Positions 45,487 to 56,510 of a stretch of DNA of 64,000 bases are shown here, piece after piece. The stretch's first letter is position 1, and the number at the start of each line of letters is the position of its first letter. The stretch comes from Nocardia sp. CY41 (GTDB lineage Bacteria; Actinomycetota; Actinomycetes; Mycobacteriales; Mycobacteriaceae), in assembly GCF_009829325.1 (NCBI RefSeq), contig NZ_VUOS01000030.1, forward strand, positions 34,341-98,340, read 5' to 3'. A program made the translations under genes and the position numbers. The notes below the pieces were generated by a model. That model saw only the letters and a program-made list of their open reading frames with translations. It had not been told where the DNA came from and made no database searches.

Positions 45487-45930
45487 ATGGTGGACATCCT
45501 GCACAGAGTCGGCATCGAAGCGCCGGTGGACGAGGTCTACGCCGCCCTGACCACCACCGAGGGGCTGGCAGGCTGGTGGGCGAGTGACACCCGCGGCACG
45601 AGCGACGAACTCGGCGGATTGATCGAGTTCCGGTTCGGCGCGGGCGGATTCGACATGCGAGTGCGCGCGCTCGAGCCCGGTAAGCGCGTGCTGTGGGAGG
45701 TGGTCGGCGGACCCGATGAGTGGATCGGCACCGAAGTGGACTGGACTCTCGATCAGGCGGGCGACTACACCGTCGTGCTCTTCGCGCACCGAGGCTGGAA
45801 GGAGCCGGTGGAGTTCATGCACCACTGCAGCACGAAGTGGGCGGTCTTCCTGCTGAGCTTGAAGTCGCTGGTCGAGACCGGGAAAGGCGCGCCGGACCCG
45901 CACGACGTCAAGATCGACAACTGGAACTGA
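45487..45930 (+). CDS. SRPBCC (AHSA1-like) domain protein
   Basis: A 147-residue protein: ILHRVGIEAPVDEVYAALTT, EGLAGWWASDTRG, IEFRFGAGGFDMRV and WKEPVEFMHHCSTKWAVFLL. Third gene of the operon, 36 bases after ArsR, with an agagagg ribosome site. It differs clearly from the first SRPBCC protein, so the operon encodes two distinct ligand-binding folds. It ends before a strong bidirectional terminator. Confidence 0.9.
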   Translation: MVDILHRVGIEAPVDEVYAALTTTEGLAGWWASDTRGTSDELGGLIEFRFGAGGFDMRVRALEPGKRVLWEVVGGPDEWIGTEVDWTLDQAGDYTVVLFAHRGWKEPVEFMHHCSTKWAVFLLSLKSLVETGKGAPDPHDVKIDNWN

Positions 45931-45972
45931 TCCGGCGCATGGAAGTCCGCGCCGGTCGCGGCGGCACCGGCC

Positions 45973-46013
45973 GCGCGACAGCATCGTCACCCGTGGTGAC
46001 GATGCTGTCGCGC
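45973..46013. terminator. Bidirectional terminator between convergent operons
   Basis: A perfect 19-base-pair stem (arms 45973-45991 and 45995-46013) with a 3-base loop CGT lies between the SRPBCC operon and the UvrA-like gene. Confidence 0.92.
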
Positions 46014-46038
46014 ATGGCCGGTCGGCGCGCCGTGCGGA

Positions 46039-48432
<2,394 letters not shown>

Positions 48433-48618
48433 CGGGTCTCCATCTGTCGGGCGGGGCCGCGTGGGCGGTCCTGGGTCGGCGTCGCCTGGCTCGATCCAAC
48501 CAGGTGACCGATATGGCTGCTGACTTGTCTGCGGGCCGCCCGGCGGCCAGCCGCTTCTGCCGTGGCCGGCGACGGCAATCGGGCCGGTGCGCGGTCGCGG
48601 CTGAGCGCGCCGGGGGGT

Positions 48619-49029
48619 TCAGCGCAGTTGTTGGATGCGGATCAGGTTGCCCGCGGGATCACGGACGGCGCAGTCGCGAACCCCGTACGGCTGCTCGGTG
48701 GGTTCCTGGACGATTTCCGCGTCGCCGGCCACCAGGCGCTCGAAGGCGCCGTCCAGGTCCTTGGTTGCCAGCAGGATGCCGCCGTAGGTGCCCTTGGCCA
48801 TCATCTCGGCGATGGTGCGGCGCTCGTCGTCGGTGATGCCGGGGTCGGCGCCCGGCGGGTGCAGCACGATGGAGGTCCCGGGCTGGCCGACGGGGCCGAC
48901 GGTGAGCCAGCGCATCCCTTCGTATCCGACGTCGTTGCGGACCTCGAAGCCGAGGAGGTCACGGTAGAAGGCCAGCGCCGCGTCCGGATCGTCGTGCGGC
49001 AGGAAGCTCGCGTGAATGGTGATGTCCAT
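48619..49029 (-). CDS. VOC (glyoxalase/bleomycin-resistance)-family protein
   Basis: A 136-residue protein with two beta-alpha-beta-beta-beta units: ITIHASFLPHDDPDAALAFY at the start and TYGGILLATKDLDGAFERLV in the middle, with candidate metal residues His5 and a glutamate near the end. Substrate unknown. It follows the AraC gene by 5 bases and is likely its regulatory partner. The C-terminal AVRDPAGNLIRIQQL is typical. Confidence 0.92.
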   Translation of the reverse strand: MDITIHASFLPHDDPDAALAFYRDLLGFEVRNDVGYEGMRWLTVGPVGQPGTSIVLHPPGADPGITDDERRTIAEMMAKGTYGGILLATKDLDGAFERLVAGDAEIVQEPTEQPYGVRDCAVRDPAGNLIRIQQLR

Positions 49030-49034
49030 GGCAG

Positions 49035-49484
<450 letters not shown>

Positions 49485-49555
49485 TCACCAGATGGTGCCA
49501 CATCGCGGTGACAAGCGGCCGATGCCGGCCCGCGCCTCTCGCGGGACGCCCGGCG

Positions 49556-50851
49556 CTACCAGAAGGTCGCCGAGAGCTCGTACTCGGCGAGCGCGGACCG
49601 CGCCAGCTCGGTGAGCCGCTCGGCGTCGAGCAGGGTCGGTGGGTGAAAGCCCATGACGCGCAGCGTGATCGTCTCCGCGGCCTCGATCAGCGCGACATAG
49701 AGGGTGCCGCCGCGTTCGGTCACGACGGCTCGCGAGTTCAAGCTCTGATTGACCAAGCCGAGCATCATCGCCGAAGCCGGGCGGCCGTCGATGCGGAGGA
49801 TCTCCGGGTCGAGCTTGCCGAGGCTGGAACAGACCGTGGAGATGGGGTCGGTGGCGGCTTGCCGCGCCAGGTGGGCATAGCGCCCGCGCGGCAGCGCCAC
49901 CGCGACCGGAACCAGCGGCGGGACATCCTGCCCGCTCGCCGCGGCTGCCGCGAGCTTCTCCTTCATCACAGCGCGCAGCGAGGCGAGATCGGCCGGTTCA
50001 CCCTCGCGAGCGTCCAGCTCGAAGGCGATCGAGGTCAGCGCGTTCGCGCGGAGATCATCGGCGGTGCGGGTGCTGACCGGCATCATCATGCGAACCCGGC
50101 CCGCCTCGTCGGTGCGGCCGAGCTCGGTGGCGATGGCGGCCATCATCGCCACCGCCAAGGTGGTACCGGTGCCGCCCCGCGCCCGTGCCGCCGCATGCCA
50201 TGGCTGCGCCGGGACTGTCGCGGTGATCGTCGGCAGGCGGAAGTCCGGTGCGTCGCCGGTGGGCCCGCCGCGCCTTGCGGTGGCCAACCGCAGCGCCAGA
50301 CCGGCCGCCGAGGGCAACGACCGGGCTCGCCGCGCGGCATCGCGAAGATCGTCGGCGAACAAGCGCATCCGGCCGAATTCGTCACTCGGGTACGCCAAGT
50401 CGAGCCGCTTTCCCGCGACCGCGTCCGTGACCGCGGCGCAGAACGCGTGGCCATCGGCGAGAGTGTGCGAAACCAACAGCGACACCACGCTTTCCCCGTT
50501 GTCGAGGTGGGTCGCCGCCAGTCGCCATGCGGGCCCGCCGAAGGTGCGCAACTCGGCATGCCCCTGTTCGGCGATCCAGGCCTCCAGAGCATCGGAGGGA
50601 ATAGGTTCGTCCGCGACCTCGAGCGGGCTGAATTCGACTCGGGTGGTCCAGCGATCACCGGCGGCGGGGATCGTCGCGGGCGCGACCGCCCTGCCCAGCC
50701 TGCCGTGGCGCAATGTCTCGTGGAATCGCTCCAGCGCCGCGACATCCACCGGACGGTCGTAACGCCAGACCGCTTGTATCGCCAGGGTTCCCCCTAGCGC
50801 GGAGTGCCCCCGTGCACTCACGCAATCGATATCGGTCAGGCGGTAGGTCAC
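49556..50851 (-). CDS. Condensation/acyltransferase-like protein
   Basis: A 431-residue protein of the CoA-dependent acyltransferase / condensation / wax-ester-synthase fold: the catalytic HxxxDG is in LLVSHTLADGHAFCAAV at about residue 135, and RVRMMMPVSTRTADDLRANA in the middle matches the second half. It likely transfers an acyl group to an alcohol or amine, perhaps for a cell-envelope lipid (PapA- or WS/DGAT-like). The start is the GTG at 50851; upstream residues are shadow sequence. Substrate unknown. Confidence 0.75.
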   Translation of the reverse strand: MTYRLTDIDCVSARGHSALGGTLAIQAVWRYDRPVDVAALERFHETLRHGRLGRAVAPATIPAAGDRWTTRVEFSPLEVADEPIPSDALEAWIAEQGHAELRTFGGPAWRLAATHLDNGESVVSLLVSHTLADGHAFCAAVTDAVAGKRLDLAYPSDEFGRMRLFADDLRDAARRARSLPSAAGLALRLATARRGGPTGDAPDFRLPTITATVPAQPWHAAARARGGTGTTLAVAMMAAIATELGRTDEAGRVRMMMPVSTRTADDLRANALTSIAFELDAREGEPADLASLRAVMKEKLAAAAASGQDVPPLVPVAVALPRGRYAHLARQAATDPISTVCSSLGKLDPEILRIDGRPASAMMLGLVNQSLNSRAVVTERGGTLYVALIEAAETITLRVMGFHPPTLLDAERLTELARSALAEYELSATFW

Positions 50852-51208
50852 GCGAATCTCCCCTCGAGTTCCGGACGCCGGGGCGGGTCCGCGCCGGCGT
50901 CGTCGCCGCCACAACTCGGCGCTACGACGATGAGGATCGTTCGAATGTCCGGTTCGAGCTGTTCGGCCAACCAAGAGCATCCGGCCTGGCAACGCCATGG
51001 TCAACCCTACTCGCGGGTTCGGTGGTGGCGGCCCGGCGGTGCGGTGTGAACGGTACCTATTGGTCCGCTGTGCTGCGCCGACGAGAATCCGCTCGCCACC
51101 TGCGCGGGAAGCGGGGCAGGGGCCAACCGATGCGGCGAACCGGCCGGATACCGGCAGCGGAGCTGGACGGGCGACCACTTCAGCAACGAGCCGGCGGTGC
51201 GGGCGCGG
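50852..51208. other. Non-coding interval of about 360 bases
   Basis: It lies between the acyltransferase start and the 3' end of the TetR gene, both on the minus strand. No credible gene, RNA or strong hairpin is visible. It should contain the acyltransferase promoter and the TetR terminator. Confidence 0.4.
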
Positions 51209-51826
51209 TCAGCGCGCGGCCGGATCGCGCCCGCGGATCAGCGGCAGGTAGACCTCGTCCACGATGTCGACCAGGACGTCGTCGGGCGCGGTCGGCGCGC
51301 CGCGCATGACGAATTCGTTGCGGAGCAGGACCAGGGCCACGGTGGCGACGCGCGGATGCAGCGCCTCGGGAGCGGCTTCACCCCGGGCGACGGCACGGCC
51401 GAGCAGGGTGAGCCACGGGGCTGCGGCGGCGTCGCCGGACTGATCCGGCAGCTGTGCCAGGAGTTCGGATGCGCCGCCGGTGGCCGCCAGGAGTTCGCGC
51501 AGGATCGCGCCCGAGGGTGAGCTCCAATGGCGGTTGACGCGCCGTAGCAGCTCCAGCGCGTCTTCGCGCAGGCTGCCGGTGTCCGGCGGTGGTGTCGTCG
51601 TGGCCAGCTGCCGGTAGGCGGCGATGCCGAGCGCGAGGCGGTTCGGCCAGCGGCGGTAGATGGCGTTCTTGTTGGTTCCGGCCCGGGCGGCGACCTTGTC
51701 CATGGTCAGCGCGGCGTATCCGGATTCGAGCAGTTCGTCCGCCGCGGCGCCCAGGATCGCCTCTTCGAGAGCGGCCCCACGTCGGCGCGTCTGCCCGGCG
51801 CTCGGCTGCCGGACCGCATCTTCCAC
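51209..51826 (-). CDS. TetR-family regulator
   Basis: A 205-residue regulator: helices 1-3 at about 19-66 (LEEAILGAAADELLESGYAA, then TNKNAIYRRWPNRLAL), with a TetR_C_16-like ligand domain. It is divergent from the TIM-barrel gene at 51,942 across a 115-base region with a small palindrome and is probably its repressor. Confidence 0.9.
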   Translation of the reverse strand: MEDAVRQPSAGQTRRRGAALEEAILGAAADELLESGYAALTMDKVAARAGTNKNAIYRRWPNRLALGIAAYRQLATTTPPPDTGSLREDALELLRRVNRHWSSPSGAILRELLAATGGASELLAQLPDQSGDAAAAPWLTLLGRAVARGEAAPEALHPRVATVALVLLRNEFVMRGAPTAPDDVLVDIVDEVYLPLIRGRDPAAR

Positions 51827-51900
51827 CTCGGCCCCTTTCCGCGATCGACGCCGATCCTACTTGCCGGGCGTGCTTGCTCGACCACATTCGAAGCTTTAAG

Positions 51901-51913
51901 GTACTTGGAGTAC
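51901..51913. promoter_or_regulatory. Short palindrome, candidate TetR operator
   Basis: GTACTTGGAGTAC (5-base arms, 3-base centre) lies 28 bases before the TIM-barrel gene and overlaps a possible -10 (TACTCT, 51,911). Confidence 0.4.
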
Positions 51914-51941
51914 TCTATTTCACGTTGGAAGGACGGAGTCG

Positions 51942-52967
51942 ATGCGTGCCAAAGGCATCAGCTACGAGACCGGATTCGTCCATGGCGGACGATTCTCCCG
52001 CGTTCGGTTCGACGCCGAAACGGTGACCGAAGAACTGCGCGTCATTCGTGACGATCTGCACTGCAACGCGGTTCGCGTCATCGGGGGTGATCCGGGACGG
52101 CTGGAAATCGCGGCTGACATAGCCGCCGATCTCGGGCTCGAAATATGGTTCTCGCCGTACCCTCTCGAATCGACAACGGAGGAGATGTCGGCCCTGTTCG
52201 CGGATTGTGCCGAGCGGGCCGAGCGGATCCGGCAGCGCGGAGCCGAGGTGGTCTTCGTGACCGGCGCCGAGCTGAGCTTGATGCACCCCGGGTTCCTCCC
52301 GGGGGACAGCATCGACGACCGTGTGCGGTTGCTGACCGCCCGGCCGGATGACCTGGGTGAACTCGTCGGCGAGGCGAGCAGGCGCGTGAACGACTTCCTC
52401 GACAAGGCCGTAGCGACCGTTCGCGAGCGTTTCGGCGGCCTTGTCACCTACGCTTCCGTCCCCCTGGAGCGCGTCGACTGGACGCCGTTCGACATCGTGT
52501 CGGTGGACCTGTACCGGACGGCGGAGATCGCCGACCGATTCGGCGAGGGCGTTCGCACCCTCGTCGCCACGGGAAAGCCGCTCGCGATCACCGAATTCGG
52601 TGCGGCGACCTTCGCGGGCGCGGGTGATCTCGGAGCGCAAGGCCTGCGGATCGTCGAATACGACGACACCCGCGGGCCGGTCCGGTTGAACGGCGAGTAC
52701 GCCCGCGACGAGGCCGGGCAGGCGCGGTATCTGCGCGAGCTGCTGGAGATCTTCGACGCGGAGGGCGTCGACAGCGCATTCGTCTTCGTCCTCGCGCTCT
52801 ACGACCACGTACACCGCCCCGGCGGCGACCCACGCGACGACTTGGACCTGGCCAGCTACGGTGTGGTCAAGGTCCTCGAAGACCGCCCCGGCGAAACCTA
52901 CCCCGACCTCCCCTGGGAACCCAAAGCCGCGTTCACCACCCTCGCCGACTATTACCGGAGTCGGTGA
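51942..52967 (+). CDS. Glycoside-hydrolase-like TIM-barrel protein
   Basis: A 341-residue soluble protein: MRAKGISYETGFVHGGRFSR, HCNAVRVIGGDPGRLEIAAD, EVVFVTGAELSLMHPGFLPG, DIVSVDLYRTAEIADRFGEG and KPLAITEFGAATFAGAGDLG. The paired acidic residues at the ends of strands (GAELS and ITEFG) resemble the catalytic glutamates of clan-A glycosidases. Homologues are sometimes labelled abortive infection proteins, without clear evidence. No signal peptide. The divergent TetR gene is its likely regulator. Confidence 0.7.
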   Translation: MRAKGISYETGFVHGGRFSRVRFDAETVTEELRVIRDDLHCNAVRVIGGDPGRLEIAADIAADLGLEIWFSPYPLESTTEEMSALFADCAERAERIRQRGAEVVFVTGAELSLMHPGFLPGDSIDDRVRLLTARPDDLGELVGEASRRVNDFLDKAVATVRERFGGLVTYASVPLERVDWTPFDIVSVDLYRTAEIADRFGEGVRTLVATGKPLAITEFGAATFAGAGDLGAQGLRIVEYDDTRGPVRLNGEYARDEAGQARYLRELLEIFDAEGVDSAFVFVLALYDHVHRPGGDPRDDLDLASYGVVKVLEDRPGETYPDLPWEPKAAFTTLADYYRSR

Positions 52968-53009
52968 GCCCCAAGAGGTATCGGCCGATCGTGGCGGAGT
53001 GAGGGCGGG

Positions 53010-53342
53010 TCAGTCGTGGTGGGCGCGGTGGTGGCGGAAGGCCAGGCGGACGAGGTCGGCGATGTCCGGGTCGGCGATCGCGTAGACGTGACGCCTGCCG
53101 TCCTTGTGCGCGTGGACCAGACCGGCGAGTTTCAGCTTGGCCAGGTGCTGGCTCACGGCGGGCACGGACTGGCCGACGGCGGCGGCGAGCGAGCCGACGT
53201 CGCGCTCACCCTGGGCGAGGAGCCAGAGTATCTGCAGGCGCGCGGTGGCCGCGAGCATGCCGAAAACGGCCGCCGCGTCCTGTAATCGGTCCGCCGGGAT
53301 GGGTCCCGGCGGCTCGCCCTGCTGCGTCACGTCCGCCTCCAT
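53010..53342 (-). CDS. ArsR/SmtB-family repressor with a His-rich C-terminal metal site
   Basis: A 110-residue winged-helix protein: AVFGMLAATARLQILWLLAQ, VGQSVPAVSQHLAKLKLAGL and the wing DGRRHVYAIAD. The last helix DPDIADLVRLAFRHHRAHHD carries D-x-D-x10-H and a run of histidines, close to the alpha-5 zinc/nickel/cobalt site of SmtB, CzrA, NmtR and KmtR. It is therefore likely a metal-responsive repressor. It diverges from the corA leader at 53,512, which makes metal-dependent control of that transcript possible. Start is ATG 53342. Confidence 0.85.
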   Translation of the reverse strand: MEADVTQQGEPPGPIPADRLQDAAAVFGMLAATARLQILWLLAQGERDVGSLAAAVGQSVPAVSQHLAKLKLAGLVHAHKDGRRHVYAIADPDIADLVRLAFRHHRAHHD

Positions 53343-53511
53343 AGCTGTCGGTAGGGTGACACGGCCGTATCCGGCTGTGCAACCGTGTGGCCGCCGGTGT
53401 CCGGCCCGCGCGGCATCGGACCGAAAACCGCTGTCGTGCGCCCGCGTCCGGCTCCATCCGTGCCGCAAGATTTCCACCGGGTGGCGCGCTGTCGAATACT
53501 TGCGCAACTGA

Positions 53512-53541
53512 TTGACGTACCCCGATCGGCGGGTTTCTAAT
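53512..53541 (+). promoter_or_regulatory. Promoter of the corA leader transcript
   Basis: TTGACG (53512-53517) and TCTAAT (53536-53541) are spaced 18 bases, a strong match to the housekeeping consensus. The start would be near 53,548, at a small hairpin GGCGCA-attcg-TGCGCC (53549-53565) that could also be an operator. Confidence 0.7.
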
Positions 53542-53595
53542 GATGGATGGCGCAATTCGTGCGCCGGTCGACCAACGAAGCGAGGTGAGCGGCAG

Positions 53596-53667
53596 GTGCC
53601 GGATGACAGTATCGACATCTACAGCCGGGCCACCCTCGAGAAACGGGTTGCGCCGCCGCGCCGTTGA
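53596..53667 (+). CDS. 23-codon leader peptide candidate 1
   Basis: GTG at 53596 with a purine-rich site (cgaggtgag) upstream opens VPDDSIDIYSRATLEKRV, then APPRR and TGA. The start of the peptide is acidic with a proline (PDDSID) and the end has a Pro-Pro and arginines. It is the first frame on the transcript that leads to corA, about 50 bases from the predicted start. Too short to assign by homology; the leader role is inferred. Confidence 0.4.
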   Translation: MPDDSIDIYSRATLEKRVAPPRR

Positions 53668-53904
53668 TCCGCGTGTGTGATCGGCGACCGGGCAACGGTG
53701 CCCTGATCGGCCGACGCGGCACGTACTTCCACCTTCGTTGTTCCGACGCGTGAGGGCGGCGCGTCCGGGTTCGACCGATGCGTGGTCTTCTGGGTCCGCA
53801 CCGATGGTCTCGTCGCGGATCGACGCTGCCCCGCCCGTGTGCGCGTCCTCTGTCCAGCAGGGGTGCGCCACCCCCGCACGATAGTAAGTATTGGAGCCCC
53901 CGCT
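53668..53904. other. Long untranslated part of the corA leader
   Basis: About 240 bases between the two micro-ORFs. I find no M-box (ykoK), yybP-ykoY or other known riboswitch core. A GC-rich stem (ggggtgcgccaccccc region near 53,860) is the main local structure. Confidence 0.4.
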
Positions 53905-54018
53905 ATGGCCATACCGCCCGAGAAAGACGAAACACTCTCTCGCCCACCGGGTCCGGAGCACAAGCAGACCGGCTTTCTCCCGGACTCGCCCGTGCGACCC
54001 TTCTCCGGGCAGCGGTAG
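53905..54018 (+). CDS. 37-codon leader peptide candidate 2 (proline/acid-rich)
   Basis: ATG at 53905 has ttggag 9-14 bases upstream. The peptide begins MAIPPEKDETLSRPPGPEHK and ends PVRPFSGQR; 8 of 37 residues are proline and the first 12 include four acidic residues. Its TAG (54016-54018) is 3 bases before the corA ATG, so translation of the two is probably coupled. The composition recalls acidic/proline leader peptides of magnesium-transporter genes in enterobacteria. Confidence 0.55.
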   Translation: MAIPPEKDETLSRPPGPEHKQTGFLPDSPVRPFSGQR

Positions 54019-54021
54019 TCG

Positions 54022-54951
54022 ATGACGACCTTTCTCAGCGCTGTGACCGCCGATCACTTCGACACGGAAGTGCTTCAGCAGCATTGGATTCCCGTCGCCG
54101 CCGACGACGCCGACACCGCGGCCGTGCTCCGGGAACGGCTCGGCATCGACTTCACCGCCGCACACAACCAGGTCTGGGAGGCAGGCAACTTCGTCTATCT
54201 GCCGGTGGTCGCCAACTATCAGCTCGGCGAGACCATCGAACAGGCGACAATCATCTTCGCCCTGGGCGGAGAGTTCCTGGTGACGCTGCAGCCGTCCGAG
54301 CATTTCGTCCCGTTCGACAAGGCGGTCGCCAAGATGCGCCGCAACCCGGAACTCGCCGGCTCCGCGCACGGCGTGATGTACGCGCTGCTGTGGGCACTGA
54401 ACGAGGCGTCGGAGCGGGTACTCCACCACGCCGGCGACGCGCTGGCGGCGACGGGCGAAGAGATCGAGCGGGCGATCTCCACCGGCGACCGGCGCGACTT
54501 CGCGACCTCGGACGTGCGCGGCGCGCTGTCGCGGCTGAACGCGACCGAGCGAATCATCGCGCGCACTCGGGAGACGCAACTGCAGTTGGCTCGCGCGGCA
54601 CGCCACCTGCGGGCCGACGCCCCGTCCGCCCGCGTCGAACTGGACGGCGCGATCGGCGTGCTGCTCGCGGACATCGACGGGGTGGGGCAGCACGCGGGTG
54701 TGGCGTACGACAAGGTTCGGTACCGGCAGCAGTCCGCGCTGGCGGGGCTGGACGCCCGGCAGAACGAGATCGTCAAGGCGTTCGCCGTCACCGCGGTGTT
54801 CCTGCCGCCCACGCTGATCGCCACCTGCTACGCCGTGGATCTGATCTCCGAGTTGTCCTGGCAAACCGGTCTTTTGGTGACCTGTCTGCTCACGCTGGCG
54901 GCCGCGCTGATTCCCCTCGCCTACTTGAAGAACAAGGGCTTGCTGCGCTGA
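54022..54951 (+). CDS. CorA-family divalent cation transporter without the GMN motif
   Basis: A 309-residue protein with the CorA plan: soluble N-terminal domain, long helix rich in Glu/Arg (about 130-245), then two membrane helices at about 248-270 (VTAVFLPPTLIATCYAV) and 280-300, and a basic tail KNKGLLR. The pore signature YGMN between the helices is replaced by YAVDLISE. Such variants may transport other ions or work in the opposite direction. It is preceded by two micro-ORFs and followed by a double hairpin. Confidence 0.85.
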   Translation: MTTFLSAVTADHFDTEVLQQHWIPVAADDADTAAVLRERLGIDFTAAHNQVWEAGNFVYLPVVANYQLGETIEQATIIFALGGEFLVTLQPSEHFVPFDKAVAKMRRNPELAGSAHGVMYALLWALNEASERVLHHAGDALAATGEEIERAISTGDRRDFATSDVRGALSRLNATERIIARTRETQLQLARAARHLRADAPSARVELDGAIGVLLADIDGVGQHAGVAYDKVRYRQQSALAGLDARQNEIVKAFAVTAVFLPPTLIATCYAVDLISELSWQTGLLVTCLLTLAAALIPLAYLKNKGLLR

Positions 54952-54962
54952 GACCCGTCGCT

Positions 54963-55007
54963 CGCGTCCCGGGATCATTACCTCGCGCGTAATCGACGCG
55001 GGACGCG
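54963..55007 (+). terminator. Nested hairpin terminator after corA
   Basis: CGCGTCCCG (54963-54971) pairs with CGGGACGCG (54999-55007), enclosing a second stem ATTAC/GTAAT (54977-54981 and 54989-54993). It starts 12 bases past the corA stop. Confidence 0.6.
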
Positions 55008-55086
55008 CGGCACGGCAAGGTTGGGGACAGCCGATCGGAGAACCCGATTCGGCTGACGGAAACCATTGCAGCACAGGAGGTTCAAC

Positions 55087-55455
55087 ATGTCGCGCTACGA
55101 GGATGCGGTCGATCGGTACTTCGCCGCGTGGAACGCCACCGACGAGGACGCCAGGGCCGCCGCGGTCGCGGCCGCCTGGGCCGAGGACGGCGCGTACACC
55201 GATCCGCTCGCGGAGGTTCGCGGGCACGCCCAGCTGACGGCGGCCATCGGTGGCGTGCAGGCGCAGTTCCCCGGCTTCGAGTTCCGCCGCCTCGGCGCGG
55301 TCGACGGCCACCACGACATCGCCCGCTTCTCCTGGGAGCTGGTCTCGGCGGCCGACGGTAGCGCCCCGGTCGCGGGCTCGGACGTGATCACCCTCGGGCC
55401 CGACGGCCGGATCGCGAGTGTGCACGGTTTTCTGGACCGGGTGCCGTCGGCTTGA
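55087..55455 (+). CDS. SnoaL/NTF2-like protein
   Basis: A 122-residue single-domain protein of the cone-shaped NTF2/SnoaL fold: YEDAVDRYFAAWNATDEDAR, AWAEDGAYTDPLAEVRGHAQ, HHDIARFSWELVSA and DGRIASVHGFLDRV. These proteins are small ligand-binding or isomerase folds; function unknown. A clear aggaggttcaac ribosome site precedes the ATG at 55087, and the gene has its own transcript. Confidence 0.9.
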   Translation: MSRYEDAVDRYFAAWNATDEDARAAAVAAAWAEDGAYTDPLAEVRGHAQLTAAIGGVQAQFPGFEFRRLGAVDGHHDIARFSWELVSAADGSAPVAGSDVITLGPDGRIASVHGFLDRVPSA

Positions 55456-55574
55456 CGGCCGTCGGTCCGCGACACGCCCGGCGCACCGGAGTCCGTTTGC
55501 GCCTGCGGCGAACACGGTGCGTCGTGGGCGCCGCGGGGGCATCCTGGACGCAGTAGTGCAGTTCCGGCAACAGG

Positions 55575-56504
55575 GTGGTGGTCGGCGTGGACAACGCCGC
55601 GATGGATGCCTACTCCCGCACGGTGATCGCGGTGGCGGCGTCGGTGACGCCGCACGTCGCGAGTGTGCGGACCAGGCGGGGGAGCGGATCGGCGGTGGTC
55701 TTCACCGACGACGGATTCCTGCTCACGAACGCGCACGTCATCGGCGCGGCGCGCGAGGGCGAAGTGGTCTTCGCCGACGGGGTGGAATCCCGATTCCAGG
55801 TGGTCGGGGTGGATCCGCTGTCGGATCTGGCGGTGCTGCGCGCCCGCGACGGCGCGCCGGACGCGGTGCCGCTCGGCGACGCCGATCGATTGGTGGTCGG
55901 CCAGCTGGTGGTGGCGGTCGGCAGTCCGCTGGGTCTGGCGGGCTCGGTCACCGCGGGCGTGGTCAGCGCGCTCGGGCGGGCGGTTCCGGTGGCTTCCCGC
56001 CGCGCCGGGCGAGTCATCGAAGACGTGATCCAGACCGACGCGGCGCTCAATCCGGGTAACTCCGGCGGTGCGCTGTCGGATTCGGCGGGCCGGGTGGTCG
56101 GCATCAACACCGCGGTCGCCGGGATCGGTCTGGGCCTGGCCATCCCGATCAACGCGACGACGCGCCGGATCATCGGAACGTTGCACACCGAGGGGCGGGT
56201 GCGGCGCGCGTATCTGGGCCTGGTGGGCGTGCCCGCGCCGCTGCCCGAGCCGGTCGCCGCGCGCACCGGGCAGGCGGCCGGGGTGCGCATCGTGGAGGTG
56301 GTCCGCGGTGGCCCCGCCGAGGAAGCGGGCCTGCGCCGCGGTGATCTGGTACTGAGCGTGGCGCGGTCGGAAGTGCGGGACGCTCAGGGCATTCAGCGGC
56401 AGCTTTTCGCCGAGGCGATCGGCGTGCAGCTGCCCGTCACGGTGCTGCGCAACGGGGCGATGGTGGACGTGATCGCGGTTCCGGTGGAACTGGTAGCCGA
56501 CTGA
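55575..56504 (+). CDS. HtrA-like serine protease with PDZ domain, no export signal
   Basis: A 309-residue trypsin-fold protease: catalytic histidine in LLTNAHVIG (about residue 52), aspartate in DPLSDLAVLRA, serine in ALNPGNSGGALSDS, followed by a PDZ domain (about 220-305; AGVRIVEVVRGGPAEEAGLR). There is neither a signal peptide nor a membrane helix, unlike the HtrA/PepD proteins, so it may act in the cytoplasm. The start may be the ATG at 55602 instead of 55575. It converges on the TVP38 gene, with 6 bases between stops. Confidence 0.92.
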   Translation: MVVGVDNAAMDAYSRTVIAVAASVTPHVASVRTRRGSGSAVVFTDDGFLLTNAHVIGAAREGEVVFADGVESRFQVVGVDPLSDLAVLRARDGAPDAVPLGDADRLVVGQLVVAVGSPLGLAGSVTAGVVSALGRAVPVASRRAGRVIEDVIQTDAALNPGNSGGALSDSAGRVVGINTAVAGIGLGLAIPINATTRRIIGTLHTEGRVRRAYLGLVGVPAPLPEPVAARTGQAAGVRIVEVVRGGPAEEAGLRRGDLVLSVARSEVRDAQGIQRQLFAEAIGVQLPVTVLRNGAMVDVIAVPVELVAD

Positions 56505-56510
56505 GCGTCG

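Noticed and set aside
53548..54021. Known magnesium or manganese riboswitch in the corA leader
   Set aside because: I found no M-box (ykoK) or yybP-ykoY core. The leader-peptide idea remains instead.
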